A DNA stretch of 9,592 nt from positions 1 to 9,592 of the forward strand of contig JADZET010000188.1 of assembly GCA_020850375.1 (NCBI GenBank), read 5' to 3'. Positions 7,928 to 9,592 of this stretch are shown piece by piece; position 1 is the stretch's first letter; every line of letters starts with the position of its first letter. Source of the stretch: Phycisphaeraceae bacterium. Its GTDB lineage: Bacteria > Planctomycetota > Phycisphaerae > Phycisphaerales > Phycisphaeraceae. The position numbers and the translations under genes were made by a program. Below the pieces are notes generated by a model. The model ran no database searches, was not told the DNA's origin, and saw only the letters and a program-made list of their open reading frames with translations.

Positions 7928-7940
7928 TCCTCGCCTCCGA
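7924..7940 (-). promoter_or_regulatory. stop/start overlap and ribosome binding site joining the ATPase and giant permease genes
   Basis: The ATPase ends in TGA (7926-7924), which shares four bases with the ATG of the giant permease (7927-7925). A GGAGG at 7938-7934 sits six bases before that ATG. This arrangement predicts translational coupling, as expected for subunits of one complex. A second ATG follows immediately (7924-7922), so initiation at either codon differs by a single Met. Confidence 0.85.
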
Positions 7941-8727
7941 TCCGGCCGATGGTGATCTTGAGGTTCTGCCGCGCCTCGACCCGCTCGATCCGACCGTCAC
8001 GCACCCACATGATCCGGTCGCAGATGTTCAGCAGCCGATGGTCGTGCGTCGCGCACACGATCGTCACCCCGCGCTCCTGGTTGATCCGCTGCATGATGTT
8101 GAGGATTTCCTGCCCCGTCTTGAGGTCCAGGTTCCCCGTCGGCTCGTCGGCCAGCAGGATCTTGGGCTCGTTGCACATTGCCCGCGCGATCGCCACGCGC
8201 TGCTGCTGACCCCCCGACATCTCGATCGGACGGTGCGACCAGCGGTTCTCCAGCCCCACGAGCTTGAGCAGCTTCATCCCGCGACGCCTCGCCTCCTCGG
8301 GCTTGACCCCCGCGAAGGTCATCGGCACCGTCACGTTCTCCAACGCCGTCATGTAACGGATCAGGTTGTAGCTCTGGAAGATGTACCCGATCTTCTGACA
8401 ACGCAAAAACGCCAACTCGCTGGCGCTCAGCTGCGCCACGTCCACCTCGTCGATCAGCACCCGACCCTCGCTCGGCGAGTCCAGCGCCCCGATCATGTTG
8501 AAGAACGTGCTCTTGCCCGACCCGCTCGGACCCAGCACCGAGATGAACTCCCCGCGATAGATCGTCGCATCGACGCTCCGCAGCGCGTGCGTGACCGCCT
8601 CCCCCATGCCGTACCTCTTGCACAGCCCCAGCGTGCGGATGATGATCGGCTTGTCCGCCCCGGATCCCGCCCCCGGAAGGGGAGGGGGGGTTGCCGTCGC
8701 CGGTGAAGATGTCTGGCTCTGTGTCAA
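7924..8727 (-). CDS. LolD/MacB-type ABC transporter ATP-binding protein, first copy
   Basis: Cytoplasmic ATPase subunit expected to energise the adjacent FtsX permeases. With a TTG start at 8727 it has 267 residues: a proline/glycine/alanine-rich N-terminus (6-27), Walker A GPSGSGKS at 66-73, Q-loop IFQSYNL with Gln118, signature MSGGQQQ at 170-176 (Met in place of the usual Leu), Walker B KILLADEPTGNLD at 189-201, and H-loop His228. The TTG start is preferred because GGAGG lies eight bases before it. An upstream in-frame GTG at 8763 would add 12 residues, overlap the preceding permease gene by 11 bases and lack a good binding site. All catalytic residues are present, so it should be active. 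It is a paralogue of the ATPase at 1-758, with short blocks of identical DNA. Its place between two FtsX permease genes matches the lolC-lolD-lolE order, though a Lol function is not shown. Confidence 0.96.
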   Translation of the reverse strand: MTQSQTSSPATATPPPLPGAGSGADKPIIIRTLGLCKRYGMGEAVTHALRSVDATIYRGEFISVLGPSGSGKSTFFNMIGALDSPSEGRVLIDEVDVAQLSASELAFLRCQKIGYIFQSYNLIRYMTALENVTVPMTFAGVKPEEARRRGMKLLKLVGLENRWSHRPIEMSGGQQQRVAIARAMCNEPKILLADEPTGNLDLKTGQEILNIMQRINQERGVTIVCATHDHRLLNICDRIMWVRDGRIERVEARQNLKITIGRIGGEE

Positions 8728-8735
8728 CGCAAATT

Positions 8736-8740
8736 CCTCC
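8736..8740 (-). promoter_or_regulatory. ribosome binding site that decides the TTG start of the first ATPase
   Basis: The transcript carries GGAGG, then eight bases, then TTG at 8727. It lies in the 25-base gap after the upstream permease stop (TAA at 8755-8753). It is a perfect anti-16S match, whereas the alternative GTG at 8763 has only a weak GGAAG-like element. Confidence 0.7.
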
Positions 8741-8752
8741 GGCCATGCCGGT

Positions 8753-9592
8753 TTAGTCCACACGCATCGCTTCCATCGGCGCCAGCCGCGCCGCCGTCCA
8801 CGCCGGCCCGATCGACGCCACCGCCCCGAGCATCAGCCCCGCCGCCACCGACAACGCCCCGCCCGTCAGCACGTCCCCCCACGGCATCGACGGGAACACC
8901 AGCGCCCCGAGCGTGATCCACCCCCGCAGCACCGCCAGCCCCACCCCCAGCACCACCCCCACGATCCCCCCGAGCAGCCCCTGGATCGTCGCCTCGAAGA
9001 AGAACATCAGCAGCAGGAAACCGTCGAGCGCGCCCAGGCACTTCATCGTCGCGATCTCCGTGAACCGCTCGGTCACCGACATCATCATCGCGTTGATCAC
9101 CCCGATGGCGCAGACCAGGAACGACACCAGCACCAGCCACCGTGTCCAGTTGGGCAGGTCCAGCAACCCCTCGCGTACCTTCGGCTCGGTCGTCCCCTGG
9201 ATCGACTCGAGCCGGCCCTGCTTCCGCTCCGACTCGGCCAGGGCCAGCAGCCGCGTGGCCGAGAGATCCGTCTGGGGATCCTGCTTGACCAGCTCGTCCG
9301 CCAGCGATCGCGCCCGCGACTCGCTCCGCAGCCAGTTGATCGTACGCGTCAGGTCCACCTCACGGGGGTTGATCGACAGATGCCGGGCCATCGCCGCGCG
9401 GACCGCGGAGGTCTCGAGCAGGGGCTTGAGGTGCTGCACGTCCACCAGGCGCTGGGCGTGGCGCTTGAGCGAGCCAAGGGTGCCCGCGACGTCGTCGCCG
9501 ATCGCGTAGCCCGCCCGCTCGATGGCCGCGCCAAGCTCCGGCGGTGAGGCCGCGAGCAGGTCCACCGCGTCCACATCCCCGCCGGCCCGCCG
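8753..9592 (-). CDS. FtsX/MacB-type ABC transporter permease (5' end outside window)
   Basis: C-terminal 279 residues of an inner-membrane permease; the frame is open to the right edge, so the N-terminal helix and start are missing. About 148 visible residues form a soluble, helix-rich extracytoplasmic part. They are followed by the three C-terminal FtsX helices (visible residues about 149-172, 191-221 and 239-264). Between the first two is the FtsX/MacB coupling segment with SVTERFTEIATMKCLGALDG, and the end reads PAWTAARLAPMEAMRVD, very close to the usual MacB/LolC ending PxxxAAxxxPxEALR. These helices and the cytoplasmic coupling segment contact the ATPase in the family. The gene ends 25 bases before the ATPase start. 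It is the natural partner of that ATPase, and possibly of the giant permease as a heterodimer. Unlike MacB itself, the ATPase is a separate gene. Substrate unknown: lipoprotein, drug or lytic-enzyme control are all possible for this family. Confidence 0.93.
   Translation of the reverse strand, partial: RRAGGDVDAVDLLAASPPELGAAIERAGYAIGDDVAGTLGSLKRHAQRLVDVQHLKPLLETSAVRAAMARHLSINPREVDLTRTINWLRSESRARSLADELVKQDPQTDLSATRLLALAESERKQGRLESIQGTTEPKVREGLLDLPNWTRWLVLVSFLVCAIGVINAMMMSVTERFTEIATMKCLGALDGFLLLMFFFEATIQGLLGGIVGVVLGVGLAVLRGWITLGALVFPSMPWGDVLTGGALSVAAGLMLGAVASIGPAWTAARLAPMEAMRVD

Noticed and set aside
130..8079. Mobile-element direct repeats flanking the operon
   Set aside because: The identical 23-base blocks encode the same conserved segment before the H-loop in two paralogous ATPases, so they reflect gene duplication and not transposition.
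6272..8209. 645-codon open frame on the plus strand opposite the giant permease and ATPase genes
   Set aside because: Same Arg/His/Pro-rich composition, no domain, and full overlap with a clear signal-peptide and M28-like region on the other strand.
8728..8763. GTG start at 8763 for the first ATPase
   Set aside because: It would overlap the upstream permease gene by 11 bases and lacks a good ribosome binding site, while TTG at 8727 has GGAGG at ideal spacing.

Overview
The window is one dense gene cluster, entirely on the minus strand, so it is transcribed from right to left. By eye the DNA is GC-rich, with strong G/C preference at third codon positions. That composition, the style of the FtsX permeases and the OPT-like 'peptide transporter' membrane protein suggest a planctomycete, possibly of the Phycisphaerae type. 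This assignment is an inference from style; no rRNA or other marker is present.

Layout in transcription order: (1) the C-terminal 279 residues of a MacB/LolC-type FtsX permease (9592-8753, start outside the window); (2) a LolD/MacB-type ABC ATPase (8727-7924), probably starting at TTG; (3) a 1674-residue protein (7927-2903), its ATG overlapping the ATPase stop by 4 bases, that joins an exported M28-peptidase-like ectodomain to a seven-helix FtsX permease; (4) a 690-residue polytopic OPT-like transporter (2866-794) with a GTG start; (5) a second LolD-type ATPase (758 to beyond position 1, C-terminus outside the window). Gaps are 25, -4, 36 and 35 bases. No stretch longer than 300 bases lacks a gene. 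No terminator, promoter, RNA gene, IS element or CRISPR array was seen, so the five genes look like the middle of one longer operon.

How the parts may work together: genes 1-3 reproduce the permease-ATPase-permease order of lolCDE and could form one complex, with the two permeases as a heterodimer around an ATPase dimer. The large permease carries a big periplasmic module with the M28 aminopeptidase fold. On my reading that module has lost most of its zinc ligands and its catalytic glutamate, so it looks like a pseudo-enzyme used for binding or sensing rather than cleavage. A coiled-coil segment is inserted inside the M28 fold, and a carboxypeptidase-regulatory-like beta region follows it. 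The OPT-like carrier and the second ATPase suggest a link between envelope ABC action (extrusion or mechanotransmission) and uptake of small peptides or related compounds. The substrate cannot be read from the sequence.
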